Shown here: one piece after another, positions 16,244 to 25,256 of the stretch
Position numbering within the stretch: position 1 is the stretch's first letter
Layout: every line of letters begins with the position of its first letter
Origin: Cytobacillus solani
GTDB lineage: Bacteria > Bacillota > Bacilli > Bacillales > Cytobacillaceae
Assembly: GCF_001420595.1 (NCBI RefSeq)
Contig: NZ_LJIX01000006.1
Location: 2,341,058 to 2,405,057, forward strand
Direction of reading: 5' to 3'
DNA length: 64,000 nucleotides
Notes under the pieces: generated by a model
What the model saw: only the letters and a program-made list of their open reading frames with translations
Told to the model about the DNA's origin: nothing
Database searches by the model: none
Translations under genes and position numbers: made by a program

Positions 16244-16627
16244 TTAAGATGTTTCTTTACAAATCATCAATAAATTACCATCTAGGTCTTTAAACACAAA
16301 ATAAAAGTCGTCCTCAATTCCTGTTAATAATTCTACATTATTTTCTTTCAGAAATTGATAAGATGCATGAATATCATTTGTTAAAAACTGAATTGATGGT
16401 ACTTGATAAGTTGAAACATGCCCATCTTCATTTCTCCACTTTGGCATTGTATCTAAAATTAAACTAGCAGTACCTTCCATTGGTGCGGTGTATAGATGTC
16501 CAAAGTATATTTCTCCACCTTTCACACCTAGTATTTTGCTGTACCATTCTCTTGCTTTTTCAAGGTCACGAACTGGAACAAACACACCGCCGATTCGGTT
16601 TTTAATTGGTGATTTTTTTATAGGCAT
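16244..16627 (-). CDS. VOC (glyoxalase-fold) family protein
   Basis: 127 residues forming one glyoxalase/bleomycin-resistance fold: IGGVFVPVRDLEKAREWYSKILGVKGGEIYFGHLYT in the first half and VPSIQFLTNDIHASYQFLKENNVELLTGIEDDFYFVFKDLDGNLLMICKE in the second. The substrate is unknown. The ATG at 16627 has GAGAGG 10 nt upstream; a GTG two codons earlier is too close to the site. Confidence 0.8.
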   Translation of the reverse strand: MPIKKSPIKNRIGGVFVPVRDLEKAREWYSKILGVKGGEIYFGHLYTAPMEGTASLILDTMPKWRNEDGHVSTYQVPSIQFLTNDIHASYQFLKENNVELLTGIEDDFYFVFKDLDGNLLMICKETS

Positions 16628-16820
16628 ATTCACAAAACCTCTCTCTTTTTTTTATACTTAAATTTCATAAGAATTATCTTTTATTAGGAGTTTGTAATCC
16701 TTTGAAGCTAGTATATTTTCTATCTCAGTTATTAAGTGTACACGGGTAGTTCAAATAAACACCATATAGATTACTGAAATATTATGTTAAGATGGACGGG
16801 ATAATTAGACATACTTTGAA

Positions 16821-17618
16821 TTAATCTATTTTCCATTTAACATCAATTTTTCCTTTCAAATTATCTCCTGTGACTATTAATTTATATACACTTGTTTTTT
16901 TGGCTTCAAATTGGATGGGTTTCGTATCAATATCTCCATATTCTTTATAAGTCTTTTCTAGCTCTTTTATTCCTACTAAATCCCCATAATTATCTGAGAT
17001 ATGATACCCATACCCTCCCTCATTTATTTGGTCAAAGGATATATAAATTGTTACTATGTCCCCCTTTTCCAATGGCAATGGAATCTCGTGCTTTCCATTG
17101 AAACGTTCAAACTCTGCGGAAAATGATGATTTTGTCTTTTCTTCGGTCCATTCTTCTTTTATAGTAAAATCGACTAATCTTATACTTAATAGAAGTGGGA
17201 AGACTAAAAGAACAATCCAAACGAAATGATTTTTTTTCTTAATAAAGTAGTAGCTAATGGAATAGATAAACGCACATAATGCACCGACACTTCCAGCTAT
17301 CAGCGAAAACAAATGAATACCCATAAATGGAAAAAATACAATGAAACCTGCTAAACAATGTAAAAGAATACTCGTCTTTAATGTGAAATCTATCCATTTA
17401 TGCTTAACTAAATCGATTAGCATAGTCATCACAAGTGCATATCCGCAAATTAATCCCCAAATCTTTATATTTGATAAATATTCCGTAAACTCATTTAGAT
17501 CAAATCCAGTTCTCGATATTAAATATATACACATAATAAATATTAACAAACCAAGCGCTGCAATTTTATTAAGTATGTACTCTATCACATTGTTTTGAAA
17601 TGTTATTTCTAATTTCAT
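16821..17618 (-). CDS. Membrane protein of unknown family with C-terminal extracytoplasmic domain
   Basis: 265 residues. The first about 150 hold four or five membrane helices; the last about 110 are soluble and beta-rich (ISFDQINEGGYGYHISDNYGDLVGIKEL...FEAKKTSVYKLIVTGDNLKGKIDVKWKID), resembling a small jelly-roll or sensor domain that would lie outside the cell. I do not recognise the family. GGGGGG lies 4 nt before the ATG. Neighbours give no clear hint. Confidence 0.7.
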   Translation of the reverse strand: MKLEITFQNNVIEYILNKIAALGLLIFIMCIYLISRTGFDLNEFTEYLSNIKIWGLICGYALVMTMLIDLVKHKWIDFTLKTSILLHCLAGFIVFFPFMGIHLFSLIAGSVGALCAFIYSISYYFIKKKNHFVWIVLLVFPLLLSIRLVDFTIKEEWTEEKTKSSFSAEFERFNGKHEIPLPLEKGDIVTIYISFDQINEGGYGYHISDNYGDLVGIKELEKTYKEYGDIDTKPIQFEAKKTSVYKLIVTGDNLKGKIDVKWKID

Positions 17619-17800
17619 AAATCCCCCTATTCTATATGATATAAATTATGGTATCAAAGTTTCCCAATAGATTACACATTAAATTTAAAGATTGATTAAT
17701 CAAAATCAATATTTCGTAGGAAAAAAGCGTCTCCATTTATATGGGAGGTTGTTAGTGATCGGTCTAATTCTTTGTGGGAATTTTCAATATTTATAAAAAT

Positions 17801-17841
17801 AATAAAGGGAAACCTTATTTACAATCTGGCTTCCCTTTATT
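17801..17841 (-). terminator. Terminator after the DUF3231 gene
   Basis: AATAAAGGGAA (17801-17811) pairs with TTCCCTTTATT (17831-17841), and T-rich sequence follows on the minus strand. It lies 36 bp past the stop at 17877. Confidence 0.65.
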
Positions 17842-17876
17842 TATATTTAATAGTAAAAGTATTGCGTACTACTTTC

Positions 17877-18896
17877 TTATTTTTTATTATTTATTAGTTT
17901 TTTTCTATTTGTCACCAGAGGGGGCTGTTCTAGCCACTTCTTCTCCACCACTATATCGAAAGTGTCCTTTGCGTACAGCATAACCTCTGCAATGATTTTA
18001 CTATATTGAGCAGTAAGATCGGTTCTCATCGTTACTGACATTGCATGTGAAATTAAGCTAATATCTACGGAATTTAATACATTTATCATAGAAAAGATAA
18101 GTTTGTCTGAAAAAGGTGATAATGTAGAGTCAGTTACTTCCATGCCAACGGTCACAGTCCCAAGAAGTTCTTCTTCCATTAGTAAATTATTGAAGAAGGA
18201 AATTTGCTTTTCACTAATTGTTTTTCCCTTAATAATATGATTTTTTAGATTCTTGCCTTTTACTACCTGAGCAAAGGCGAGCATAATAAGTATCGAAAAG
18301 TAATTACGTTCAATATTAAAAAATATTTCGGATAATTCAATGGCATTCAACGGACGTTTAGGACCTATAAATCCTGATAGAAAGGAATCCTTCTGGACAA
18401 ATTCAATTTCTTTAGGGTAGTTCATTTTAGGCGGTCGATCATAAATGCCTTTTGACAACATCATCTTGACTGCTTTTCCAAACATTTCTGTAGAGGTATG
18501 AATACACTCTGTAAAAAAATCAAGCACATCAAGCCGAACATTGTTTGATGCAGTATAGCTAAAATTAATCATTCCTAAACGATTCATCATATAAATATAA
18601 CTTAATGTAAACACATCATTAAATAATGCAGGGGCTGCTAAATTCACATCTCCTTCTGAAAAAGCAGCAGGCAATGGGAAATTTTCTGAAAGGAAAATTT
18701 TTTTTATCTCCTCTAATCGTACTTGAGAAACTTGTAGTGCTTCTTTTGCTAATGGAATAATTTCCTCATCTTGAAGGTGATGCAAAAAGTATATAAGAAA
18801 ACATGAATTCATACTTTCTTGTAAATATACACCCCAAAGACCACCAATTTCTGTGCAAGACAATTCAATATTTACTTGCTTTTTTTCAGATTCCAA
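17877..18896 (-). CDS. DUF3231 family protein
   Basis: 339 residues made of two related helical halves, each starting with a pattern like LSCTEIGGLWGVYLQESMNSCFLIYFLHHLQDEEI (first half) and LNAIELSEIFFNIERNYFSILIMLAFAQVVK (second half), as in the Bacillus DUF3231 family. The role is unknown; the fold resembles ferritin-like bundles and the family is common in spore formers. I chose the TTG at 18896, with GGGAGGA 9 nt upstream; an in-frame GTG 19 codons earlier has no site. It carries its own terminator. Confidence 0.8.
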   Translation of the reverse strand: MESEKKQVNIELSCTEIGGLWGVYLQESMNSCFLIYFLHHLQDEEIIPLAKEALQVSQVRLEEIKKIFLSENFPLPAAFSEGDVNLAAPALFNDVFTLSYIYMMNRLGMINFSYTASNNVRLDVLDFFTECIHTSTEMFGKAVKMMLSKGIYDRPPKMNYPKEIEFVQKDSFLSGFIGPKRPLNAIELSEIFFNIERNYFSILIMLAFAQVVKGKNLKNHIIKGKTISEKQISFFNNLLMEEELLGTVTVGMEVTDSTLSPFSDKLIFSMINVLNSVDISLISHAMSVTMRTDLTAQYSKIIAEVMLYAKDTFDIVVEKKWLEQPPLVTNRKKLINNKK

Positions 18897-19013
18897 TTGG
18901 ATAATTCCTCCCTCTATATATTGTAGATTTAGTATCCCATTTAAATTCGACACTTACTCTATTTGTAAGAAGGAACAATTAATTTTTCTGTTTAACAATA
19001 TGGGGAAGCTAGC

Positions 19014-19487
19014 TTAACCTCTTTTTGGGCGTGAATGATATTTAATTATAAAATAACGAATAATGAACCCAACGGCCAACCCTGGAATCAGAGACAGCAT
19101 TGGAAGCCAAATTGGTCCAAAATAAATACCAAAATATTTATTTTGGGAATACATAAGACCAACTGTGACAAAATAGGCTCCAAAAGCAAATGGGACATAC
19201 GAATATTGAGGATTTTCCCCATCTGCAAATTTGTACGCGTCATACATAGCATACATATACAGACAAGGGTAAAACATGAGCCATTGATGATTAACCACAA
19301 ATTCAGCCTCCGTTATTTTTCCGAGAAAACTGTACATAATGGCTTGGTTAAAGAAACTGTTAACATTTGTGATAAACTCTAAAAAGATAAAAACAAATCC
19401 TTTTAATAAATGTCTATTTAGGAGCTGTCCAAAACCTGGAAAAGCTATGCTCCATAAAATGGCTTCTAATTTTTGTACTTTTTTCAT
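19014..19487 (-). CDS. Small multi-pass membrane protein of unknown function
   Basis: 157 residues, about four membrane helices, opening with AILWSIAFPGFGQLLNRHLLKGFVFIFLEF, a glycine-rich hairpin like that of TM2-type proteins. GAAGG precedes the ATG. It follows a CBO0543-like membrane protein by 15 bp and is probably co-transcribed with it. No catalytic motif is visible. Confidence 0.65.
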   Translation of the reverse strand: MKKVQKLEAILWSIAFPGFGQLLNRHLLKGFVFIFLEFITNVNSFFNQAIMYSFLGKITEAEFVVNHQWLMFYPCLYMYAMYDAYKFADGENPQYSYVPFAFGAYFVTVGLMYSQNKYFGIYFGPIWLPMLSLIPGLAVGFIIRYFIIKYHSRPKRG

Positions 19488-19502
19488 AATAATTAACCTT
19501 CA

Positions 19503-19988
19503 CTATTCTGTGGCAGGTTGTTTATTTTTTAAAAAATCAATTTTTTTAATTAATCCAACAAATCCTCTAATTGTAAATAAAGTAAAACAGACACTGCCAA
19601 ATGTATGGAAAGCAGACCAATTACTCCACTTAAATAGTTTAGTGTTTTTTTCAAAATACCACTGTCCAATACTCATGGGTACACTAAATATTAAACTTTT
19701 TAGAAGAATAATAGGTAACCTATCATTGTAAGAAATTTTTACCCAGATCACACTTAAAATAGGGAAAAATAATATATCATAAATGAGGTTAGTCTTAAAT
19801 ATTTGTGGAAAGGGGCGTACTGGATAGGCAACCCTTTTCGTACCAACAACATAAGCATCAACTAGTGTAGCTAGAACTCCTTTTGAGAAAAAAACAACTA
19901 AGTTTTCTCGCATTTTTTCCCCTTTAAACAAAAAAGGGACTGTACAAATACACAAGCCGAAAAGTAGATTTAATAGTTTTTTCTCCAT
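19503..19988 (-). CDS. CBO0543-like small membrane protein
   Basis: 161 residues with four to five membrane helices. The segment LVDAYVVGTKRVAYPVRPFPQIFKTNLIYDILFFPI matches in pattern the protein at 60688-61149 (YFVGRGLYSFPARPLPEIFTIHIAFPL), so the two are paralogues of one family of unknown function common in Bacillaceae. It heads a two-gene set with the membrane protein 15 bp downstream. Confidence 0.65.
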   Translation of the reverse strand: MEKKLLNLLFGLCICTVPFLFKGEKMRENLVVFFSKGVLATLVDAYVVGTKRVAYPVRPFPQIFKTNLIYDILFFPILSVIWVKISYNDRLPIILLKSLIFSVPMSIGQWYFEKNTKLFKWSNWSAFHTFGSVCFTLFTIRGFVGLIKKIDFLKNKQPATE

Positions 19989-20159
19989 CTATGATATCCG
20001 CCTCTTCTCTTATTAATATATTTAAAATTCCCTGGAAGATTTTATTTATGCGTAAAAATACTTTCTTTATACATTCGATAAGACAAATTTATGAACAATT
20101 TATTCTTTATCAAAAACTGAATAATGGTTTTAGCACATTACATGGTTTATTACGTGAAT

Positions 20160-20192
20160 AAAAAAACCTGATAATAAGCTTATTATCAGGTT
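20160..20192 (-). terminator. Terminator after the nitroreductase gene
   Basis: A perfect 14-bp palindrome (AACCTGATAATAAG and its complement, 20165-20192) followed on the minus strand by TTTT and more T's, just past the stop at 20207. Confidence 0.85.
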
Positions 20193-20206
20193 AAGATAAA
20201 TTCTCT

Positions 20207-20806
20207 TTATTTTAAGAATTTAACACGGTCTTCAAGTGGCTTAAATTCTTTTTCACCAGGTTGTGCAGTTGGATTTCCAAAAGGCATTTGAGCAATTAAT
20301 TTCCAATTAGAAGGAATACCCCATTCTCTTTTTACTTCATTATCAATTAGTGGATTATAGTGTTGTAATGAGGCACCTAGACCTTCTGCCTCTAATCCAG
20401 CCCACACTACTAATTGGTGCATACCAGAAGCCTGATCGGACCAAATAGGAAAATTATCAGCATATAAAGCAAATTGTTCTTGAAGGGCTTTGACAATTGC
20501 TTCATCTTCAAAAAATAAGACAGTACCATACCCTGCTTTAAATGAGTCCATTTTTTGCTGTGTCCCTGTGAAATCCCCATTTCCAACAACTTCTTTTAAA
20601 GTCTTTGTTGTAATATCCCATAATTTATTATGTGCATCTCCAGTTAATACAACTAGGCGTGCCGTTTGAGAGTTAAAGGCAGACGGAGTATATTTTACTG
20701 CAAATTCAATAATTTCCTTAATTCTCTCTTCAGATACGGAGATATCTTTATTAATTCCATAATATGAACGTCTTTCTTTTAAAACAGAATAAAAATCTTT
20801 TGACAT
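20207..20806 (-). CDS. Nitroreductase family protein (HBN1/YdgI-like)
   Basis: 199 residues, FMN-dependent nitroreductase fold: FYSVLKERRSYYGINKDISVSEERIKEIIEFAVKYTPSAFNSQTARLVVL at the N-terminus (FMN-binding arginines in RRS) and SGMHQLVVWAGLEAEGLGASLQHYNPLIDNEVKREWGIP toward the end. It reduces nitro compounds or quinones with NAD(P)H; the physiological substrate is unknown. The ATG at 20806 has GGAGG 9 nt upstream, so the longer frame is not used. Monocistronic with its own terminator. Confidence 0.85.
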   Translation of the reverse strand: MSKDFYSVLKERRSYYGINKDISVSEERIKEIIEFAVKYTPSAFNSQTARLVVLTGDAHNKLWDITTKTLKEVVGNGDFTGTQQKMDSFKAGYGTVLFFEDEAIVKALQEQFALYADNFPIWSDQASGMHQLVVWAGLEAEGLGASLQHYNPLIDNEVKREWGIPSNWKLIAQMPFGNPTAQPGEKEFKPLEDRVKFLK

Positions 20807-21036
20807 AATTAAAATCCTCCATAATTTTGATTTAATAAAATCTGTAATAAAAATTGAGTACAATGCATCTATCCCAGCTTATATGAATGTGAGCATGCTT
20901 GATTTAATGCTTGCTTTTATTTTTCCCTATTCTTTATCTATTAGTCGGTAATTGTATATCAAAAACCTTCAAATATGATATTTAAGTATAACATAGGCTT
21001 TCTTTCATTATTTTAATGTAGGAAACCGAGTGTAGT
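20807..21036. other. Intergenic stretch
   Basis: Between the nitroreductase start and the P450 terminator. A promoter for the nitroreductase must lie here, but I see no clear -35/-10 pair and no gene. Confidence 0.4.
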
Positions 21037-21070
21037 AAAAAAACCGCCATACACAAATGTAAAGGCGGTT
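21037..21070 (-). terminator. Terminator after the P450 gene
   Basis: AACCGCC/GGCGGTT (21042-21048 and 21064-21070), followed on the minus strand by TTTTTTT. It lies 96 bp past the P450 stop. Confidence 0.7.
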
Positions 21071-21165
21071 CAAACTTTTATAATCGTAAATAGTTGTGAG
21101 TTAAATGGTTGGATTTAATCACCGTTTTATAATGTATGGAATAACTGATCAATCGCTAATGGTGA

Positions 21166-22416
21166 TTACTTGACATTTTTAATCACTATTCTGCTATGAG
21201 GAATACTTGGCATACTAACCATGCTAAAACTTAAATCTTGGTCAGGGATTTCATAATTTATTTGGTTTACTAAAAAGTCAAGGCTTACTTTTAATACTTC
21301 AAGGGTTAACCACTCCCCAGCGCAGCGATGGCCAAAAAAATAATCACCACCACCCTGAGGGATAAAATCATATAGATTTTCTTCACGGTTTTCAAATCGT
21401 TTGGGATTAAATCGATCAGGATTATCCCAAATATTTGTGTCATGATTTGTACCGTAGATATCCAGCAATGTCAATGTGTCTTTTTTAAATGTATAGCCCT
21501 TCCAAGTAAAATCCTTTTTTACCAAAGCCGCTACAAAAGGAAAAAAAGGATAGAAACGGTGGACTTCTTGTATAAACAGTTCAGGATAATTTTTATCATT
21601 AGTTTTGAGCTTTTTAGTTTCTTCTGGATGATGATACACGGCCAATGCTAGAAAGTTGATATATATGGCGATCGCCACAATCGGCCGTAAAATGTTGATG
21701 ATCTCTACAGCAACAGTCTTAGTGTCATGTAGATTTCCATCAGGATTACGGTGCCAGACAAATTGATCTAATACAGAATTTTTCGGAGGCTGTACGTTTC
21801 CGGCACGAACCTTATCAATGAGATCTCCAACCCACTTTTCTACTTGATTTCTTGCGTTTCTCCCTTTCCAATGACTTGGACCTACTTTAGCAGCAGACTC
21901 GAACATTGCTCCTAAATCTTTTGACAGCTCATTAACTTTCTCTTCTGGAAGCGGCACACCTGCCCATTGGCAGGCGGTTCTGCACAAAAGTTCCTGTACT
22001 TCATCATAAAGGATAACTTCATCCATATCCCTCCATTTATTTACTGCAACCTGCCATTGTTCTTTTGTCATGTTAATCAGTTTTTTTAATTCGTCAGGGG
22101 ACATAACGGACATAAACATTTCCTTTCGCTGTTTATGCTCCTTATCATCTAAACTTTGTACACCATTTTTTCCAAACAATGTTTGCACCGCCCGATTAGG
22201 TGCTGCATTTTTTCTTTTGAACTTTTCAGTGTCATAAAAAACCTCAGCTGCTTCCTTTCCACCCATACAAATTACTTTATTTCCAAGTAAGCGGGTCTCA
22301 AAGATATCAGATTGAAAGCTCCGGCGTCTATTTAAAATATACATATATCCTTCTCTCAAAAGGCTCAAGCTATGATCTATTCCATCTTCGCGAGGTATTT
22401 GATTCGTGTTTGACAT
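21166..22416 (-). CDS. Cytochrome P450 of the CYP152 type (fatty-acid peroxygenase)
   Basis: 416 residues. The haem cysteine is Cys365 in [11 protein letters not shown], the ExxR motif is EVHR (284-287), and the I helix carries LRPIVAIA with Arg244-Pro245 instead of the usual acid-threonine pair. That Arg-Pro is the mark of CYP152 enzymes such as B. subtilis P450BS-beta, which use hydrogen peroxide to hydroxylate (or decarboxylate) fatty acids near the carboxyl end. Length matches. The ATG at 22416 has GGAG 9 nt upstream; an earlier ATG has no site. It lies 170 bp downstream of no other P450 partner, as expected for a peroxygenase. Confidence 0.93.
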   Translation of the reverse strand: MSNTNQIPREDGIDHSLSLLREGYMYILNRRRSFQSDIFETRLLGNKVICMGGKEAAEVFYDTEKFKRKNAAPNRAVQTLFGKNGVQSLDDKEHKQRKEMFMSVMSPDELKKLINMTKEQWQVAVNKWRDMDEVILYDEVQELLCRTACQWAGVPLPEEKVNELSKDLGAMFESAAKVGPSHWKGRNARNQVEKWVGDLIDKVRAGNVQPPKNSVLDQFVWHRNPDGNLHDTKTVAVEIINILRPIVAIAIYINFLALAVYHHPEETKKLKTNDKNYPELFIQEVHRFYPFFPFVAALVKKDFTWKGYTFKKDTLTLLDIYGTNHDTNIWDNPDRFNPKRFENREENLYDFIPQGGGDYFFGHRCAGEWLTLEVLKVSLDFLVNQINYEIPDQDLSFSMVSMPSIPHSRIVIKNVK

Positions 22417-22535
22417 GGGATCCATCTCCATTTTTTTAAGTATTACGATTATTCTTTGTCATACTTTCTTGTTTACTCACAAAAAGTTTGAACCTTAATA
22501 ATATTTAATCATGAATGCGCTATTGGATAAAAATG

Positions 22536-22564
22536 GCCGATCGGTGAATTGTCTACCAATCGGC
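22536..22564 (-). terminator. Terminator after the glycosyltransferase gene
   Basis: GCCGATCGGT (22536-22545) and ACCAATCGGC (22555-22564) form a 10-bp stem with one mismatch; CATTTTTAT follows on the minus strand, 22 bp past the stop. Confidence 0.65.
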
Positions 22565-22586
22565 TAATTGCTTTTAAAGTTTAATC

Positions 22587-23585
22587 CTACTTTATCCACT
22601 CATTAAAGAATGTACGATAGCCTTCTCTCATCACCGTGTTCGAAAAGGCATCAAATGCATAATTACGATTCTCCTTTGATGCTTTAATTGGAACGGAAGC
22701 AGCCATATTAACAAGTTCAAACCAGTTCTTTTCGTTACCGGAGAAGGAATGCTTTGCACTGATATGATCATAGCATGGATGCTCTGGTTTAACGATAATT
22801 TTCCCCATTGCTAAAGCTTCTGTTAAAGGCATTGCAAAAGTGTCAAACTTAGAACAGCTCCAATACACCTTTGCAGAATTCATCAAGGTGAAGATTTCAT
22901 CTTGTGATAGTGCAAACTGTAGTTTAACATTGCTAGGAATTTGATATTTTTTCATACTTTCTCGATACCGCTCACCTCCGAAGACCATATATACTTCTTT
23001 ATCTGAGTTTCTCCGAGCATACTCGATCACTATATCAGGTCTTCTGTTTTCTTCATCTCTGCCAATCCAAAGGATCCGATTTTCTACAACTTGAGAAGGA
23101 TCATAGTATTTATTCGCAAGAGTTTCATTGAATCCGATCGGAATAACAGTTACATCGCGAACACCAAAATGACGTGCCATTTCCCTTTTTAAAAATTCGG
23201 TTTGGACAATTGCTTTATCTACGATTTGATAGAAAGGCTTCATCATCTCATATCCTGTCAAAGCCGGATCAGGAAAACTATGTGGAAAAAGCACACTATT
23301 TTTCAAAAACATTTTTAAATAAGTAAAACCGGAAACAGTGTAGATAACATGTTCAATTTTTTGCGTATTTATTTGATCTAGTACAATGTCATAGTTAACG
23401 AGATCTCCTTTTTCATGCTCATATCCTGGAAGCCAGTCATATCCGCTCACATGCCGTTCCGGCGATATGAAAACAATTTCAATGCCAAGTTCTTCTCCAA
23501 TCGTTTTGAGACGTTCAGCGAAGATCCGTGGACCTTGTGCTTCCGTAAATTGAATTTTCCTCATTACTAACCCTACTTTTGTCAT
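22587..23585 (-). CDS. Glycosyltransferase, GT-B fold (group 1-like)
   Basis: 332 residues. The C-terminal half shows the GT4-type nucleotide-sugar site: RILWIGRDEENRRPDIVIEYARR, VKLQFALSQDEIFTLMNSAKVYWSCSKFDTFAMPLTEALAMGKIIV. The last segment is the E(x7)E-like motif. The N-terminal half (GPRIFAERLKTIGEELGIEIVFISPE) fits an acceptor domain. Acceptor and sugar are unknown. AAGGGG lies 7 nt before the ATG at 23585. It stands alone between terminators, with no capsule or wall cluster beside it. Confidence 0.8.
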   Translation of the reverse strand: MTKVGLVMRKIQFTEAQGPRIFAERLKTIGEELGIEIVFISPERHVSGYDWLPGYEHEKGDLVNYDIVLDQINTQKIEHVIYTVSGFTYLKMFLKNSVLFPHSFPDPALTGYEMMKPFYQIVDKAIVQTEFLKREMARHFGVRDVTVIPIGFNETLANKYYDPSQVVENRILWIGRDEENRRPDIVIEYARRNSDKEVYMVFGGERYRESMKKYQIPSNVKLQFALSQDEIFTLMNSAKVYWSCSKFDTFAMPLTEALAMGKIIVKPEHPCYDHISAKHSFSGNEKNWFELVNMAASVPIKASKENRNYAFDAFSNTVMREGYRTFFNEWIK

Positions 23586-23677
23586 TACTTTACCCCTTAT
23601 CAAACATTGCATGAATGTTGTTTTTTGAATAGAGTTATTTTACCATAATAATAAATCAATGAAATTTTACTGCCCCT

Positions 23678-23731
23678 AAACAGCAAAAATTCACTTGCTT
23701 ATAATGGGAAACAAGTGGATTTTTGCTGTTT
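23678..23731. terminator. Long bidirectional hairpin terminator
   Basis: A 20-bp stem (23678-23697 with 23712-23731, one G-U pair), starting AAACAGCAAAAAT. It lies just past the coat-protein stop and before the glycosyltransferase start. Confidence 0.75.
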
Positions 23732-23739
23732 AAACTTTA

Positions 23740-23994
23740 TTATTGTCCAGATGTTAACTCTGTTCGTACTTGTTGAATTTCCTCTTGTGTGGCTGATTGT
23801 GCAGGCTTATAATCTCCTTTTTGAAGAGCATAATTATAAACAGTCCGCTGCCGAGACTCATCAGCATTTCTTAATTGAATTAAGGTTTGTCTTAACTCGG
23901 CATTATTTGTATCGCTAATGTAACCTGCATAGCTTTTTAAACTTGCATTTAATCCATTTAAATAATCATTAACAATATCTTTATCCTGTAGCAC
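23740..23994 (-). CDS. CotF-like spore coat protein
   Basis: 84 residues, helical, matching the CotF family: DIVNDYLNGLNASLKSYAGYISDTNNAELRQTLIQLRNADESRQRTVYNYALQKGDYKPA. Family members are small coat or spore-associated proteins. The GTG start has GGAGG 8 nt upstream. It lies 13 bp downstream of a second CotF-like gene, probably one transcript made in the mother cell; no sporulation promoter could be assigned. Confidence 0.85.
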   Translation of the reverse strand: MLQDKDIVNDYLNGLNASLKSYAGYISDTNNAELRQTLIQLRNADESRQRTVYNYALQKGDYKPAQSATQEEIQQVRTELTSGQ

Positions 23995-24007
23995 AAAGAG
24001 TTCCTCC

Positions 24008-24193
24008 TTATTGTAAGAATGTCAAAAGCTGCTGCTGCGCTGTTTTTGCTGCTTGAGCATCCCTTTGCAGCATCGTTTTTAATTCAGGATCCATGGCTGT
24101 TTGAGCATAAGCTTCTAATTTGTTAGCGATCATTCCATGTTCGCCAATGATTCTTCGCAAATTTTCCACTTCTGTTTGTGTCAACGTTTGCAT
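24008..24193 (-). CDS. Short CotF-like spore coat protein
   Basis: 61 residues: LTQTEVENLRRIIGEHGMIANKLEAYAQTAMDPELKTMLQRDAQAAKTAQQQLLTFLQ, the helical pattern found in short CotF-related proteins that are encoded next to a longer partner, as here. Rich in alanine and glutamine and without cysteine. GGGG lies 11 nt before the ATG. Confidence 0.8.
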   Translation of the reverse strand: MQTLTQTEVENLRRIIGEHGMIANKLEAYAQTAMDPELKTMLQRDAQAAKTAQQQLLTFLQ

Positions 24194-24276
24194 AATGTCT
24201 TATTCCCCTTTCTTAAGTATTCAAATTTAGCTTCTCCATGTAAATAAATGTAATTCTTTATTTAATTAATAAATGG

Positions 24277-24308
24277 AAAAAGGAGAGTAAATATCTAATT
24301 TACTCTCC
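24277..24308 (-). terminator. Terminator after the methyltransferase gene
   Basis: GGAGAGTAAAT (24282-24292) pairs with ATTTACTCTCC (24298-24308); TTTTTCC follows on the minus strand. The stop of the methyltransferase lies 18 bp upstream. Confidence 0.8.
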
Positions 24309-24325
24309 CTGTTTATATCTGCTGA

Positions 24326-25111
24326 TTATTGTTTCTCCATGACAATACTAATCGCTCCTAAATACTTTTCATATTTCTTAAAAGTACCATGCATATCTTC
24401 TATTCGTTTTCTTGCATCAGGATTCACCGCAATATTTTTTACGATTGTTGCAAATCCCTTTACTCCTTCGTCCTGAATCATCCTCTTCTTTTCTAATAAA
24501 TGCATGGGCCGCATCTCAATGATTACAACATTAAAACCTTTATTTTCAAAAAGAGATTTCCATTCAAATACAGTCAGCGGTTTAGCATTTACACGAATGA
24601 CATTTGCTAAATCACGACGAATCGTCGATTTCAATTCTTCATCGATGTTATTTGGATTTAAACAGAGCTCATGAATCCCATACCTTCCACCCTTACGTAA
24701 GATTCGATAAGCTTCTTCAATAATCTCTTCTTTTTGCTGCGGTGATTGCATTGTCAGCATTGCTTCTCCGTATAAGACATCAACCGATTGACTCGGTAGT
24801 TTTGTATTTTGAGCATCACCAATTATACAAATAGCATTGTTTGGAGGCAGGTATTTAATAACCTGTTTAGCAGCAACATCATTTTGTTCAATAGCAATAT
24901 AAGATTTAGGCTTCTTCTCTAGGACGCTTTTTGCTGTAATCCCCAGACCAGGAGCAAATTCAGCTACATCATCATCTTCTGTTATATGTAAGTGATCGAG
25001 CATCTTTTTTGTTAGTTCAATCCCACCAGGGCGCAGGACACGTTTTCCCATTTTAGCGAGTACCCAATGACCTGGCATTTTTGAAAAATCTGTTTGTATA
25101 ATTGAAGTCAA
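24326..25111 (-). CDS. Class I SAM-dependent methyltransferase, Fur-box controlled
   Basis: About 261 residues. Motif I is DDVAEFAPGLGITAKSVLEKK, and acidic loop II is YIAIEQNDVAAKQVIKYLP. The post-motif SVDVLYGEAMLTMQSPQQKEEIIEEAYRILRKGGRYGIHEL is the UbiE/menaquinone-type core. The substrate is unknown. AAGGAAG lies 6 nt before the TTG at 25111, preferred over a GTG six codons upstream. A near-perfect Fur box sits directly upstream of the gene and beside the -10 element, so iron limitation should switch it on. A possible link to siderophore or haem-related chemistry is inference only. Confidence 0.83.
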   Translation of the reverse strand: MTSIIQTDFSKMPGHWVLAKMGKRVLRPGGIELTKKMLDHLHITEDDDVAEFAPGLGITAKSVLEKKPKSYIAIEQNDVAAKQVIKYLPPNNAICIIGDAQNTKLPSQSVDVLYGEAMLTMQSPQQKEEIIEEAYRILRKGGRYGIHELCLNPNNIDEELKSTIRRDLANVIRVNAKPLTVFEWKSLFENKGFNVVIIEMRPMHLLEKKRMIQDEGVKGFATIVKNIAVNPDARKRIEDMHGTFKKYEKYLGAISIVMEKQ

Positions 25112-25134
25112 AAAATCACTTCCTTCCACTTATT

Positions 25135-25153
25135 GATAATGATAATTGTTATC
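25135..25153 (-). promoter_or_regulatory. Fur box
   Basis: The 19-bp site GATAATGATAATTGTTATC matches the classic Fur consensus at 17 of 19 positions. It lies between the -10 box and the start codon of the methyltransferase, over the expected transcription start. Confidence 0.85.
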
Positions 25154-25160
25154 AATTACT

Positions 25161-25190
25161 ATTATATGAATAGCCTTAACTTTATGTCAA
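25161..25190 (-). promoter_or_regulatory. Sigma-A promoter of the methyltransferase gene
   Basis: Perfect TTGACA (25190-25185), an 18-bp spacer and perfect TATAAT (25166-25161) on the minus strand, with the Fur box 8 bp downstream. Confidence 0.85.
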
Positions 25191-25214
25191 GTAAATCTTA
25201 TGCTAGTAATTAAT

Positions 25215-25250
25215 AAAAAAAGCCATTATTACGTTAAGTAATAATGGCTT
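25215..25250 (-). terminator. Terminator after the aminopeptidase P gene
   Basis: AAGCCATTATTAC and its complement (about 25219-25231 and 25238-25250) with TTTTTTT following on the minus strand, directly past the stop at 25257. Confidence 0.85.
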
Positions 25251-25256
25251 TGCAAC

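Noticed and set aside
23678-23731. Insertion-sequence terminal repeat
   Set aside because: The long inverted repeat encloses only 14 bp and sits between two convergent-side gene ends, which fits a terminator; no transposase is near.
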